Below, one piece after another: positions 48,493 through 59,322 of a stretch of DNA of 64,000 nt; within the stretch, counting starts at the first letter, position 1, and the number at the start of each line of letters is the position of its first letter. Under the pieces are notes generated by a model. The model saw only the letters and a program-made list of their open reading frames with translations. It ran no database searches and was not told the DNA's origin. This DNA is from Gigaspora rosea (lineage: Eukaryota; Glomeromycota; Glomeromycetes; Diversisporales; Gigasporaceae), in contig QKWP01000038.1 in the NCBI GenBank assembly GCA_003550325.1, forward strand, positions 459,403-523,402, read 5' to 3'. The position numbers and the translations under genes are program-made.

Positions 48493-49042
48493 TTAGGGTG
48501 GAACATCAACTATGTAAATCAAAACTATGTTAGATACATTGATCAATTTACTATGATCAAATTTTATTGGCGTAATTAACGTAATAAATTGAATATTATT
48601 TTTATATTGTTTAATTATAAAAAAGAGCAATATTCTAAAAGATTCACACAAGTATCGTACTTATTTTTCGAGTTTCTTTTGAATGAGAAATGTTCTTTAG
48701 AACCATTTCGAAGGTTCTATATTTAATTTTTCGCGATAGCTCTAAATAAGGTTTAACTTATTTATTTAACTTATAGTTCGAGTGTTTTTTTTTTTATATT
48801 TTAACTAACAAAATTCAACTTATTCTATAAGACAATTGTACAAAATCTATATATCGATAAAAATTTGAAAATATAGTTTTATTCTTTAGCATTTTATAAA
48901 CAATTCGTGAAAGTTTCAAGGTAATTCGATTACTTGATAATAAGTTGAATCGCTTTGAAATTTCAATTATTAATAATATTATGTTCTTACTGTAATTACG
49001 GTAAAATATACAATCCGAATTTGAATAAATTTAATTGTTGTT

Positions 49043-50665
49043 CAGAACCGTTCAAAGTAAGTCATGGAGTAAGGCAGGTGATCCACTCTCACCTCTTCTG
49101 CATATAATAGCTTTCGAACCTTTCCTTAGATCGCTCGAGAAAAACTTAAGGGAATAGATTTAAATCAGCAGTCAAATCAACAAAGGTTTAAATTAACAGC
49201 CTACGCAGATGACCTCACAATAAGCATAGCTTCATATGCAGAATGGAATGTTGTTACCAAATTGATTCAAGAGTATGAGGAGGCATCCAATGCTAAAATT
49301 AATAAAACCAAATCAGTGTTAGTGCCATTAACATATAATGCCCGACATATAGAACATTTTGAGCCAAAAAAATTCAAAATGTTATCAGATAACGAACCGA
49401 TAAGAGCACTAGAATACGAGTTGGACTCGCAAGGGAGAATAAGTAAAAACACTTGGCCGGAGATGATATTAAAAGTTAAGGCTATGCTAGAAAAACTATC
49501 GCAGCGTAACCTGTCCATCAAGGGCAGAATTTTAATAATTAAAACTTTGGTTTTATCAAAAATTTGGTATGTTGCATACCTTGCACCTCCAAGTAGGAAA
49601 CAACTTACAGAAATCGACAATCTTGTAAGGGGCTGGATTAAAAACTCCTGTAAGATTCTCCCAAGATACTCAATTCTACAGCAAGATTATAAATACGGTG
49701 GTCTAAATGCACTGATAATAAAGGACCTAGTGGATGCGAGATTAATTACTATTTTTATAAAATTACTTACAAGTAACAACTGCTGGGCAAAGACAGAAAG
49801 AGAGCTAATTAGGGTAGAGCTACAAAACAAAAAGAACATCACGGCAATAAAGGCACTAAATGAGGTTCCAGTAAAAAACAAAGCTTGGCCAGAGTACTGG
49901 AAACCTTTTATTATAGCGTGGAAAAGAATCAGGGGTTCTATAAATCAATATGTGGATATGTGGCCCTGTGAACCAGAAGACATTAAAGTTGCTAACGTAC
50001 TGGGAAACAAATACACAGTGCAGAAGGGAGTTTCTTTTTTAAAGAATAAATCTTTGTCGACGGCTATACAGAAGCAAGAAAACAATAATGGGGTAAATAG
50101 TGACTTATGGAGATGGTCAAAGATAAAATAGGTTAACAACAAGCGGAAAGATATTTTTTGGCGGTATTGCCATAAATCGTTGCCACTAGGATACAGGCTA
50201 AAATATATAATACCAAATTACGATGGTACCTGTCCAATGTGCTCTGAAGAAATCCAAACCAATGAACATTTTGGTGTAAACTGCAAAAATAGTAAAATCA
50301 TATAGGAAATGGTATACTCATACATAAGCCCAGGAGACCCCTCCGAGAACCTACGAGGAAACCATCACGGCATCGAACGTTAGAGACGCGAGTAAGAAGA
50401 AAATAGCAAGATGGTCACATGTTAACGCATTATACGAGATTTGGTTTTGTTATACCAGGCTAGATGAGGCGGAAAACTAATACCAGAGCCTGCGATTCCC
50501 ATAATCGTTAGGAATAGAATTGAGAAGGAGTTCAAAATATTAAAGCATTGTAATATGTATAAGAAAACAGAGGGTGGTATACACAACTTTAATAAGTAGT
50601 AGATAAATAATATGTAATATGTAATATAATATAGTACGCCATCCGGCGTCCCCATAGTAGGGGCT

Positions 50666-50699
<34 letters not shown>
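49043..50699 (+). mobile_element. 5'-truncated LINE (non-LTR retrotransposon)
   Basis: The insert ends in about 28 A (50672-50699) and is flanked by a 13-bp duplication TTTAATTGTTGTT (49030-49042 and 50700-50712), with AAA also present at the left site. The 5' end is cut inside the reverse transcriptase domain, the usual result of incomplete target-primed reverse transcription. Confidence 0.85.
49060..50290 (+). pseudogene. LINE reverse transcriptase, C-terminal part
   Basis: The fragment begins at the palm: an RQGDPLSP-like motif (with a frameshift) near 49070-49100, then LTAYADDLTISIA at 49190-49230 with the catalytic YADD. The long open frame 49262-50131 gives the thumb and connecting region (INKTKS, LSIKGRILIIKTLVLSKIWY, YGGLNALIIKDL). 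A stop at 50129-50131 is followed by C-x2-C...H-x4-C in TCPMCSEEIQTNEHF, the zinc finger common at the end of such proteins. The endonuclease domain and most of the fingers are missing. It is non-functional. The GC content is higher than in the host hAT. Confidence 0.8.
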
Positions 50700-50702
<3 letters not shown>

Positions 50703-50793
50703 AATTGTTGTTTGTGTAATGTAAAAATCTGTGATATGAAAAATGCTATAGTTATCTAACATAGGTTAGTTGATGCTCCACCCTAATATTACA

Positions 50794-52283
50794 TGCTTTC
50801 ATGCATATTATTTAAGTTTCGCGGCATTTTTTATTTATGTCAATTATTAATTGACATGTGTCATTCGAAATTAAAAAATGACATATCTTATTTCAAAATA
50901 GGTATCACTTACTTATTAATAATAAAAAAACCTATGCTAAAAAAAACAAGAATTCAAAAAATAAATAAAATCTAAATAAATAATAAAATTGAATAAAAAA
51001 AATAAAATAAAAGCAATGAATTTAGAAAGTGAAAATATAAAAAACAAATTTTAGGAAAACGTACCATATAGGCATGTATTCGAAAATTCCATTTTTTGAA
51101 ATTGTATATTTGACTTAAAATAACGGCCATGTGCATCCCAAAGTAATGCGCCCAGAATAAATATGCGGAAAGTTTTTAGTAATTGTAACTTTTTCCTCCA
51201 AAGTTAGTATAATAAATCAAATTTTCGCGCATGCGGTTCCAAAAATAACATGCATCTGCGCGTTTTATACTTACACTGTAGGGCAATGTGCTTGTTTAAA
51301 TATTAAATACAAGCTAAATTTGAATAATCAAGCGAATATATTCAAATATTAATGTATATTTTAGGTTTTAAAATTAGTAAGGTGAACCATAACGAATTTA
51401 TTGACAGAATGTTGAAAAAAGATTAGAATACCTATTATATGAAGAGGTTTCATGGACTAGTGAAAATTTATTTGTTTATTTTATTTATTTTATTTTTAAA
51501 TACATGTAATCGAATTCACTCAATATACTTATACATATTTTGAATAAATTCTAAATATGTTTATATATTAGGATGAATTCAAAAGTTTTAATTAGATTAT
51601 TATTTTCTAAGATTAAAAAATTTTTAGCTTATTGAAAAAGCTAGCTTATTACAAAGTACTCAAGCTACAAAATTAAAGACACTATATTTCTTGTATTTGT
51701 AAAACTTTTAGAACCAATTAATAATAAAGCTATGACTAATAAGGTTCTGAATCTGAAAAATCAGAACATGTCAAACAGCTTTTTTCAAAAATTTCTAATA
51801 ATTCTAATAATACTTATATGTCTCAAACTTTACATGGAATTTGACTCTCAGAAAATGTAAATCAAAAGGTTGTATATGCAATTGTGGTATTCCAACAAAA
51901 TTAATGATTTTTGATAATATTATCAAAAATAAATTTGCAAGAAATTTAATTAATTATTAATGATATAATTTATATAAATATATAATTTACAGTAAATATA
52001 ATAATAGTGTAAAGGTTGACAAATTTAAATAATAAAATGAATTTTCTCTAACACTATATATTACATTATTTACACATGAATTATTAGATTTAAAAACTAT
52101 TATATTTAAATGTAGCATAATTTCTCTCACTTACGCAATATGTATACTGCTAATTTTAATAAATAAATAAATTTGAATTTAATCCAATAAAATATTTTTT
52201 GCAAATTAATTTATCATTTGCATGTAATTTGTAATTGTTTACAGTAACTAAAATAATTTTATATTTTAATTAATTAAATTTTA
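50794..52283. other. AT-rich spacer
   Basis: 'GTGCATCCCAAAGTAATGCGCCC' and 'GCGCATGCGGTTCC' at 51130-51250 look like remnants of a CG-rich MITE. The remainder up to the stop of the LRR gene shows no ORF above background and no repeat structure I can define. Confidence 0.4.
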
Positions 52284-53568
52284 TTATATAATTTTTATAT
52301 TTGGATTATTTGATATTAATTTAAAACCAACAATATTCAATTTAATATTCAAAAAAGTCAGTGTGGAGTTCTTGCAAAGTGCATCTGCTAATGCTTTTCC
52401 TCCTTCTGATCCAAGATTATTATCTTCAAGATCCAAAGAAGTCAGTGTATGTTCTTGCAAAGTGCATATGCTAATGCTTTTCCTCCTTCCGATCCTATCC
52501 AATTACTATTAAGATTCAAAGAAGTCAGTGTGGAGTTCTTGCAAAGTGCATCTGCTAATGCTTTTCCTCCTTCTGATTCAAGATTATTAAATTGAAGATT
52601 CAAAGAAGTCAGCGTGGAGTTCTTGCAAAGCGCAACTGCTAATGCTTTTCCTCCTTTCGATCCAAGATTATTATAGTAAAGATTCAAAGAAACCAATGTG
52701 GAGTTTTCGCAAAGTACATCTGCTAATGCCTTTCCTCCTTCTGATCCAAGTTTATTCGAATTGAGATTCAAAGAAGTCAACGTGGAGTTCTTGCAAAGTG
52801 CATATGCTAATGCTTTTCCACCTTCAGATTCAAGATTATTAAATTGAAGATTCAAAGAGCTCAGCGTGGAGTTTTTGCAAAGTGCATTTGCTAATACTTT
52901 CCCTCCTTCAGATCCAAGATTATGATTTTCAAGATTCAAAGAAGTCAGCGTTGAGTTCTTACAAAGGGCATTTGCTAACGCTTTTCCTCCTTCTGATCCA
53001 AGTTCATTCGATCCGAGATTCAAAGAAGTCAGAGTGAAGTTCTTGCAAAGTCATCTGCTAGTGCTTTTCCTCCTTCTGATCCAAGATTATTATTTTCAAG
53101 ATTCAAAGAAGTCAGCGTGGAGTTCTTGCAAAGTGCATCTGCTAATGTTTTTCCTCCTTTTGATCCTATCTGATTATGTCGAAGATTTAATAAAGTCAGC
53201 GTAGAGTTCTTGCAAAGTGCGTCTGCTAATGATTTTCCTCCTCCTGATCCAAGTGCATTCGATTCAAGACTCAAAGAAATCAGTGTAGAGTTCTTGTAAA
53301 ATGCATCAGCTAATGCTTTTCCTCCTTCGGATCCAAGTTTATTCCAAACAAGATTTAAACCTTTCAGCGTGGTGTTTTTGCAAAGTGCATTTGTTAGCTC
53401 GTTTAAATTTTTCAATCTACATTTATTCGAAGAAAAATACCAGATTGAAGCGTTTTGTTGATCTTCGGGACTATGTTGACTGTTTTTAAGAATTTCTTCG
53501 AAGAGTTCTAATGCCTTTAAAAATTTACGCTGCTTAAAATATTCACGTACTTCCTTTCTCATATTCAT
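52284..53568 (-). pseudogene. LRR_RI array with N-terminal helical (TPR-like) segment, two frameshifts
   Basis: From ATG 53568 the protein starts with a helical stretch (REYFKQRKFLKALELFEEIL) that resembles one TPR hairpin. About 13 near-identical 28-residue units follow, of the form LGSEGGKALADALCKNSTLTSLNL-NN (84 bp each), a ribonuclease-inhibitor-type leucine-rich repeat. The frame slips at about 53045 (one C missing within GCACTTTGC) and again near 52450-52460. Otherwise the units stay open to a stop at 52284. Such arrays bind proteins or act as the sensor part of receptors. DNA-level similarity between units is high, so copy number may vary between strains or be mis-assembled. It lies in the same orientation directly after the kinase (53589-54869) and may be its C-terminal part. 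Confidence 0.75.
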
Positions 53569-53588
53569 AAGAATACTATAGTCCCGCG

Positions 53589-54869
53589 TTAAAGCATTGA
53601 ATTTACCGTATCAGATAAATAAAGAGATGATGTTGTAATTTCATATGAATTGGTGGGTGCGCTTATATTGATTTGATGATTTGAGGAAGTTTCGTTACTT
53701 CTAGATGATGCTTCATTAGGATAGTGTTGACTCAAAATTTCATTGAGATGGTGTTGACTCAAAATTTCATTATGAATAATTTGGTTTAAAATATTGAGAA
53801 TTAAATTTATTTCCGGACGATTATTAGGATCGTTGTCCCAACAATTTATGTAAAGATCAATATATTTGGATGGTGTACCTTCTATCGGACTTTCTCTAGT
53901 TCCTTGGATATATGAACACAGAGTGCTATTTTTGGTTCAAAATTTTGGAATGGTGACCTTCCACTTGAAATTTCCCAGAGGATTACTCCAAGACTATAGA
54001 CGTCAGATTTCTTATCACGTTTATAATTGGGAATGATAAAGCATTTAGGATCGATATACTCTGGCATTCCATGAAAACTTGAACTTGAAGACGTAGACAT
54101 TTCATTTATCTGCTTTGATAGTCCAAAGTCTGCAATCTTTGGCTGTCCTTGATGAATTAAGATATTCTTCGAATGCTAACTTATTAAAATATAATGATTT
54201 AAAGTACACGCTAATGGATTGATAAATACAGAAAATATACAAAGTACCATACTTACAAGATCTCTATGTATAATACCCTTATTATGTAAAAATAAAAGTC
54301 CGAGTGCTATTTCCTTAGCAATACGTAGTTTATCTACCCATTGTAGTCTTGTAAAATTTGTTGTTTTTAGGTATTCTCGTAAAGTACCTTCATTAGCATA
54401 CTCTAAAATCATATTATAATGTCCGCATTCGTCTATAAATTCAATTTGATGAAAATTATGTTAAACACAATTATTATTTGACACCTTTAAAGATTATAAA
54501 TCGTGTGTCTATCTTTTGTGACTGCATAGAACGAAATAACGTTTGGATGGCACGAAACTCTTCGTAATAGTTTAAGCTAATTATATATTATATGAATTAT
54601 ATGAATTTACTCTTCTATAATTTTGTTTTAATATAATAAACTAATACCTCATCAATAAAATCTTTAATGATTTTTTTATCTATGTTTGTATCAACTTTAA
54701 GACATTTAAGAGCAACTGTTAATTTACAGTCTTTCCACTGGCATTTATAAACCTTTCCAAAACCTCCAATGCCGATCACAATATGGTCAGTAAATTTATT
54801 ATGTTCAATATAATCAATATGCCCATCAGAAATAGCTTTTTCAAGCCATTCTTCCGGTATGTTTACCAT
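53589..54869 (-). pseudogene. protein kinase (TKL-like), spliced, with at least one frameshift
   Basis: Exon 1 (54869-54648) reads MVNIPEEWLEKAISDGHI and holds the Gly-rich loop GIGGFGKV (33-40) and catalytic Lys in VALK (55). A 71-bp GT..AG intron (54577-54647) leads to exon 2 (LKLLRRVSCHPNVISFYAVTKD). The next junction is unclear, because a TAA follows. Exon 3 contains ILEYANEGTLREYL and GIIHRDL, then an 81-bp intron (54176-54256). Exon 4 begins HSKNILIHQGQPKIADFGLS (DFG) and continues GMPEYIDP and KKSDVYSLGVILWE. The frame shifts near 53935, after which PSKYIDLYINCWDNDPNNRP completes the lobe. A Ser/Asn-rich tail ends at TAA 53589. A one-base change there would read directly into the LRR protein. 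It is probably a signalling or receptor kinase of a family expanded in AM fungi. Confidence 0.75.
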
Positions 54870-55370
54870 GACCTTTCGTATGTACTAACCTTGCCGAAAA
54901 ACAAAGCGGAAATATATTTCAGACGCATTATGTATTGGATATTTTGTACATAAGTACGTATTACATTTATTGCATAATACGCATTTTTAATTTAAAGATC
55001 GTACCGAGACGCTGTACAGTATGTACAGATCGTGTTACATTATTTTTAATTTAGATTTCCATTGGCTAAATTTGCTGTCGCGTAACTATTATCCCTCTAG
55101 CGCTAGCTCACCCATAAAAAATTGGGGATCACCTGTAATTTTGACCAGTCCGAACTTTCAAGATCAAGTGTAACGTAAAGATTGAAATGAATAAAAAATT
55201 TTCACTTAGGAATCCATCTTCTGAAGCCTAATTATCATAAAAATATACCTTATAAATTTTTTTTACTGATAGATGTTACATATACAAACACCAACTTTAA
55301 CTATAACGCGGTTTTCTTAGTTTTAATTTTTAAAAAAAACAAATCACGATTTGTCATAATCCGGCTAGTA
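54870..55370. promoter_or_regulatory. kinase upstream region, partly duplicated at 58508
   Basis: About 100 bp before the kinase ATG ('GTATGTACTAACC..G..GAAAAACAAAGC.GAAATAT') recurs before the relic ATG at 58507. So the duplication of exon 1 included upstream sequence. No TATA box or other element can be singled out. Past 55000 nothing else is recognised. Confidence 0.4.
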
Positions 55371-56345
55371 CATCACGAAGTACATTTTTACATAAAACTA
55401 TGTAGAAATTTTACATAAACTATATTTAAAAATTGTACATAGATCTATATACCAATGTAGACTTACATAGGTATAATTTATGCATTATGAATATAATGTA
55501 GATCATCTCTGCATCGATAAAGTTTAGTTTTTGTTAGTTTAGGGTTAGGGTGAGCACCTAGGTTCAGGGTTAGGGTTTGGGTATATGGTAAAATCGTTCA
55601 ATGAAAACTTTTTGTTAGAGCACGGAAGAGATCCTGAAATCTGATTGGTTCGGTGATACATAAGCCGCTGTCACTTATGTGACAAATAACTTTACTCTAA
55701 TTATAAATATATTTATTTACAATTATGTATCTAAACTTAACTGTTAAAATATAAAAATATTTAAGTAGCCAAATAAATAAAATATTAGAATGAAAATAAA
55801 AGCTATTATTAGAGTAAGGGTTAGAAATAATGTTGGGGTTAGTGTAAAATTACGAGAGGTGCATTTTTAATTAGTAAACAACGGAGTTGCCCTAGTAAAA
55901 TTTTGATATTGACAATTTCTTTCCTTAAAATTACATTAAATTTTATAATTTATTCATAAATTTTCTTTTTGTTATTTTTTTAATGTGTTACGAAATAATC
56001 ACGTTTACTCGAATTAAAACTCAGCCAACAAAATTGCGGATATCGCCGTTATTCGACAAATTTTTGAATAATAGTAAATTGGCTCAGCCAGGCAAATGAT
56101 TGGCTGACACGTGCCGCTTCTTGGCACGTGTTCATCTGCCCAGTTGACCCAATTTACCAATTTACCGTTATTCAAAAATTTTTGCCGAATGACGTATACT
56201 TAATATTTAAAATTTATGTAAAAAATTTATTTAGATATTTATAGCATATAAAAGTTACTTAATTATAATGTTTGCATAATTTTTTTTTATAAATTATTTT
56301 TATATTAGTATAAATAAATTCGAATTCTATAACTTGGTGCACCGG
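55371..56345. repeat. CATCACGAAGT-type element, copy 1, with foldback insertion
   Basis: 'CATCACGAAGTACATTTTTA', 'ACATAGATCTATA.ACC.AATGTAGACTTACATA' and 'TTGCCCTAGTAAAATTTTGA' recur in order at 56474-56870. 'TTTAGATATTTATAGCATAT' (about 56230) recurs at 57155. Two telomere-like tracts are inside (55540-55585, 55815-55845). A hairpin element (56047-56194) interrupts it. The right terminus was not located. Confidence 0.5.
56047..56194. mobile_element. hairpin MITE, 148 bp
   Basis: The arms 'CGTTATTCGACAAATTTTTG' and inverse of 'CGTCATTCGGCAAAAATTTT', each continuing '..AATA..GTAAATTGG', close on a 7-base loop GCTTCTT between GGCACGTG-type stems (near 56106-56130). The left arm has a few mismatches. 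Confidence 0.6.
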
Positions 56346-56866
56346 TTATGGTTAGGATTAGGGTTGGATTTGGGTTAGAATTTAAAGGAACATCGCGAAA
56401 AGACAATTTTTCATTAAAAATGCAACAGGGTTACCTTAGTAAAATTTCGAGAAACATAATAAGGGTGCATCATCATCACAAAGTCATTTTTACATAAAGC
56501 TAGTAGAAATTTTACATAAATTATACTTAAAAATTATACATAGATCTATAAACCTAATGTAGACTTACATAAGATTAATTTATACATAAATATAATTATA
56601 AATAATATTTATTTAACAGTTATGTATCTAAAATTTAAAATATAAAAATGTGTTAAGCAGCCAAATAAGTAAAATATTAAAATAAAAATAAAAGTCATAA
56701 TCAGAGTTAGTGTTAGAATTAGAGTTTGGGTTAAGGTAAAATTATTTTTTAATTAGTAATATAAAGGGTTGCCCTGGTAAAATTTTGAGATATTGTCTAT
56801 TTCTTTCCTTAAAATTTATACAAAAATTTATTTAAATATTATAATAATAAATGTTATATAATTATA

Positions 56867-57120
56867 GGACAAATCTATTTGTCGCAGGCGGTGACAGTCG
56901 CCGAGTTGCAATTGACCAATCACATCACGGGATCAGGTGTAAAATTTGTGTAACCTAAAATGAAGAAATGAAATATAATACAACCTACCCCAACTCTAAC
57001 CCGACGCTAACCCTGACCCTAATGACAATTAACTTTACCGTTTTTTGATTCCATAACATGATCTGGTTGGTCAATTGCAATCCGGTGATGTCACTGCCGG
57101 TGACAATCAGATTATTTCAT
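56867..57120. mobile_element. MITE related to 9980-10325, with CCCTAACCC-like core
   Basis: The left end 'TTGTCGCAGGCGGTGACAG' and inverted right 'TTGTCACCGGCAGTGACAT' match, then 'GCAATTGACCAA' is inverted as well. The core 'CTCTAACCCGACGCTAACCCTGACCCTAA' (in part) lies at 56995-57022. Confidence 0.6.
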
Positions 57121-57198
57121 AATTATATACATGCATATAAAATTTATTTAAAAAATTTATTTAGATATTTATAGCATATAAAAGTTACTTAATTGCTA

Positions 57199-57720
57199 AT
57201 CCGGATAAGATCGGCACTATTTTTATATTAGAATTTGGGGGAAATTACTATGTTTTTTACTATATGCTGAAATCTGACATTGGTCCAATGAAAAGTATTT
57301 TTTTTATTAAGTTAGCAGTTCGTGTCAATTAATTGAAAGTTGTAGAGCTCACTGAGACGCATCCAATGGTAGTTAGAGCATTCAATCCGACCCAGTGTAC
57401 GCTGAGATATCGCCAAAAAATGATTGGCCGACTATATAAAATTCTATGTAAACAAACTAGAAATTTTATATAGTCGGCCAATCGTTTTTTAACGATATCT
57501 CAGCATACACTGGACCGATTTGAATGATATAACCACCATTAGATGCGTCTCATTGTGCTCTACATCTTTCAATTAATTGACATGAACTGTTAACTTAATA
57601 AAAAAAATACTTTTAATTGGACCGACTTCAGATTTCTGCATATAATAAAAATTTATATTGTACTTATACCCAAAATTTACTATTGTCCCAATATGGTAAT
57701 AGTGCCGATCTTATCCGGAT
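57199..57720. mobile_element. palindromic element related to 4699-14161
   Basis: The ends ATCCGGATAAGATCGGCAC and their exact inverse enclose two arms of about 250 bp around a short centre near 57455 ('TGTAAACAAACTAGAA'). The arms carry the same 'GTTGTAGAGCTCACTGAGAC' subunit as the split palindrome at 4699. The termini differ, so these are separate families that share a core. Confidence 0.7.
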
Positions 57721-57924
57721 CATCAATTAATTAAAATACTAAAATTTATAAATATATACAAGTTTAAATAAATTTTACATAAATTCTATATCAAATAATA
57801 TATTATAATTTTATATTGTATTCTATAAAAGATTTATGTGAAGTTGTAGATCTATGTAGATTTTATAAAAAATGACTTTGTGATGTATATAAAGTTATAT
57901 TTGTACAATAGAAAAAGAAGTTTG

Positions 57925-58170
57925 CTATTTATCGCCAGTGGTGGTCATCACCAATATATATTTTGTATCTTTAAATTTTGTTTATGAAATCACCTTTGAG
58001 GCTCTAACAAAAAAAATTTCTTGTAAAATTTTGGTATAAACTATACCTCACTGCCCCATTCCAGATCTTACCCTAACCCTAAATTAATCAAATTTTAATT
58101 TTTATTTCAGCAAAAAACATTTTATTATTTTTGTTAATCATTAGTGATGATCACCAATGGCAATAAGTAG
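57925..58170. mobile_element. MITE with GTGGTCATCACCAAT-type ends and CCCTAA core
   Basis: The left 'CTATTTATCGCCAGTGGTGG' and inverted right 'CTACTTATTGCCATTGGTGA' continue into TCATCAC.AAT. The core 'TTACCCTAACCCTAAATT' is at 58067-58085. Confidence 0.6.
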
Positions 58171-58289
58171 TAATTTTCATAGAAAAATCAAATTTACTTG
58201 TATACTGTGCAAGCTTAAAAACTTTCTTGCATAGTGCGAGTAACTTCATTTTAAATTTAAACCTTGATTCCAATTTAGCAAATTAATAC

Positions 58290-58507
58290 CTCATCAATAA
58301 AATCTCTAATGATTTTTTCATTTATACTTGTATCAACTTTAACGTTAAGACATTTAAGAGCAACCGTTAATTCACACTCGCATTTGAAAACCTTTCTAAA
58401 ACCTTCAATATCGATCACAATATTGTTAGTAAATTTATTATATTCGATATAATCAATATGCTTATCAGAAATAGTTTTTCGAGCCATTCTTCTGGTATGT
58501 TTGCCAT
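58290..58507 (-). pseudogene. relic of the kinase first exon
   Basis: From ATG 58507 it reads MANIPEEWLEK, then slips frame and continues ISDKHIDYIEYNKFTNNIVI ... VALKCLNVKVDTSINEKIIRDFIDE up to a conserved GT splice donor at 58288-58289. It parallels exon 1 of the kinase at 54869. The Gly-rich loop has become DIEGFRKV (first two Gly lost), so ATP binding would fail. No further kinase exons follow downstream on the minus strand (below 58288), where a MITE is found instead. Confidence 0.75.
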
Positions 58508-59320
58508 GATTTTTTGTGTGTACGTACTAACCCTGGTTGAAAAACAAAGCAAAAATATACTTCAGATACAATACTGCATTGTATATATTTTGTACAAATT
58601 ATGTACTATATTTACTAAAGTTCGACGTAATGGTACAGTAGAATGTTACCTCATGTTAGTATAAGAAGATCATTAATTTCAGATTTATTTATAGTTAAAT
58701 TTTGATATTATCGTTAATCAAATTTTTTCGACAATGATTATAAAATTAATTATCAACTTAAATTTACATTTTTGGCACAAGTATCAAAAAAAGTAATTAT
58801 AATTTTTTTTAACCTGAAGCTCTCAACTAACTAGCTCTATATGTAATAGAGCTAGTTTTTCAATACTTTATCAAAATAATTCAATTATTATATAAATATT
58901 AATTGTGACAGCTTATGCTGAAATTGGCTGATGCTGAAATTCACATGATCATCCAATGGTCATTATGCCTCGGATATATCAACAATGCCTCGGATACATC
59001 AACAATTACCGGGCGGTCAAATGAGGTACGTCAACAATCAATTACTAATAGTCAAATGAGATGCGTCATTAGTCATGATTTTGTGGCTTAGTGCTAATTA
59101 AAAAGTATACCCCAAATAATAATATTGTTAAACCATAAATTTTCATGAGTACGTAAGTACCTGCTTATACGAGAAACAATGGCCGTGAGCAGAATGTGAC
59201 AAGGGCCCTGTACGACTAAAACTGTAGATGTAGACATTTCGAATCATAAGGTTTGCTACTTTTCAGATACTAACGCAAAATTATAGAAAAAGAAATGATA
59301 TTGTACAGTATTTTATATTT
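58508..59320. other. spacer
   Basis: The first 100 bp match the kinase upstream region. 'GAGCTCTATTAC'-like inverted words at 58815-58860 ('ACTAGCTCTATATGTAATAGAGCTAGT') form a perfect short hairpin. 58915-59075 has a twofold 'CGGATA(T/C)ATCAACAAT.....TC...TGAGGTACGTCA' pattern. No ORF. Confidence 0.45.
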
Positions 59321-59322
59321 AT

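Larger units (their letters stand above)
48493..50785. mobile_element. hAT-like element with a LINE inserted, perfect 8-bp duplication
   Basis: The ends TTAGGGTGGAACATCAACTA and inverse of TAGGGTGGAGCATCAACTA are flanked by ATATTACA (48485-48492 and 50786-50793). Without the LINE at 49043-50699 the element is only about 620 bp, a MITE. The TTAGGG at its end is part of the terminal repeat, not a telomere. Confidence 0.75.
56474..57886. mobile_element. CATCACAAAGTCATTTTT element, copy 2, hosting two nested MITEs
   Basis: The left end CATCACAAAGTCATTTTT and its perfect inverse at 57886 define the element. It contains the MITE 56867-57120 and the palindrome 57199-57720. Without them it is about 640 bp. 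A telomere-related 'AGTTTGGGTTAAGG' tract lies at 56715-56735. Confidence 0.55.

Noticed and set aside
48493-48500. TTAGGGTGG as a telomere tract
   Set aside because: It is the terminal inverted repeat of the hAT, matched at 50777-50785 and flanked by ATATTACA.
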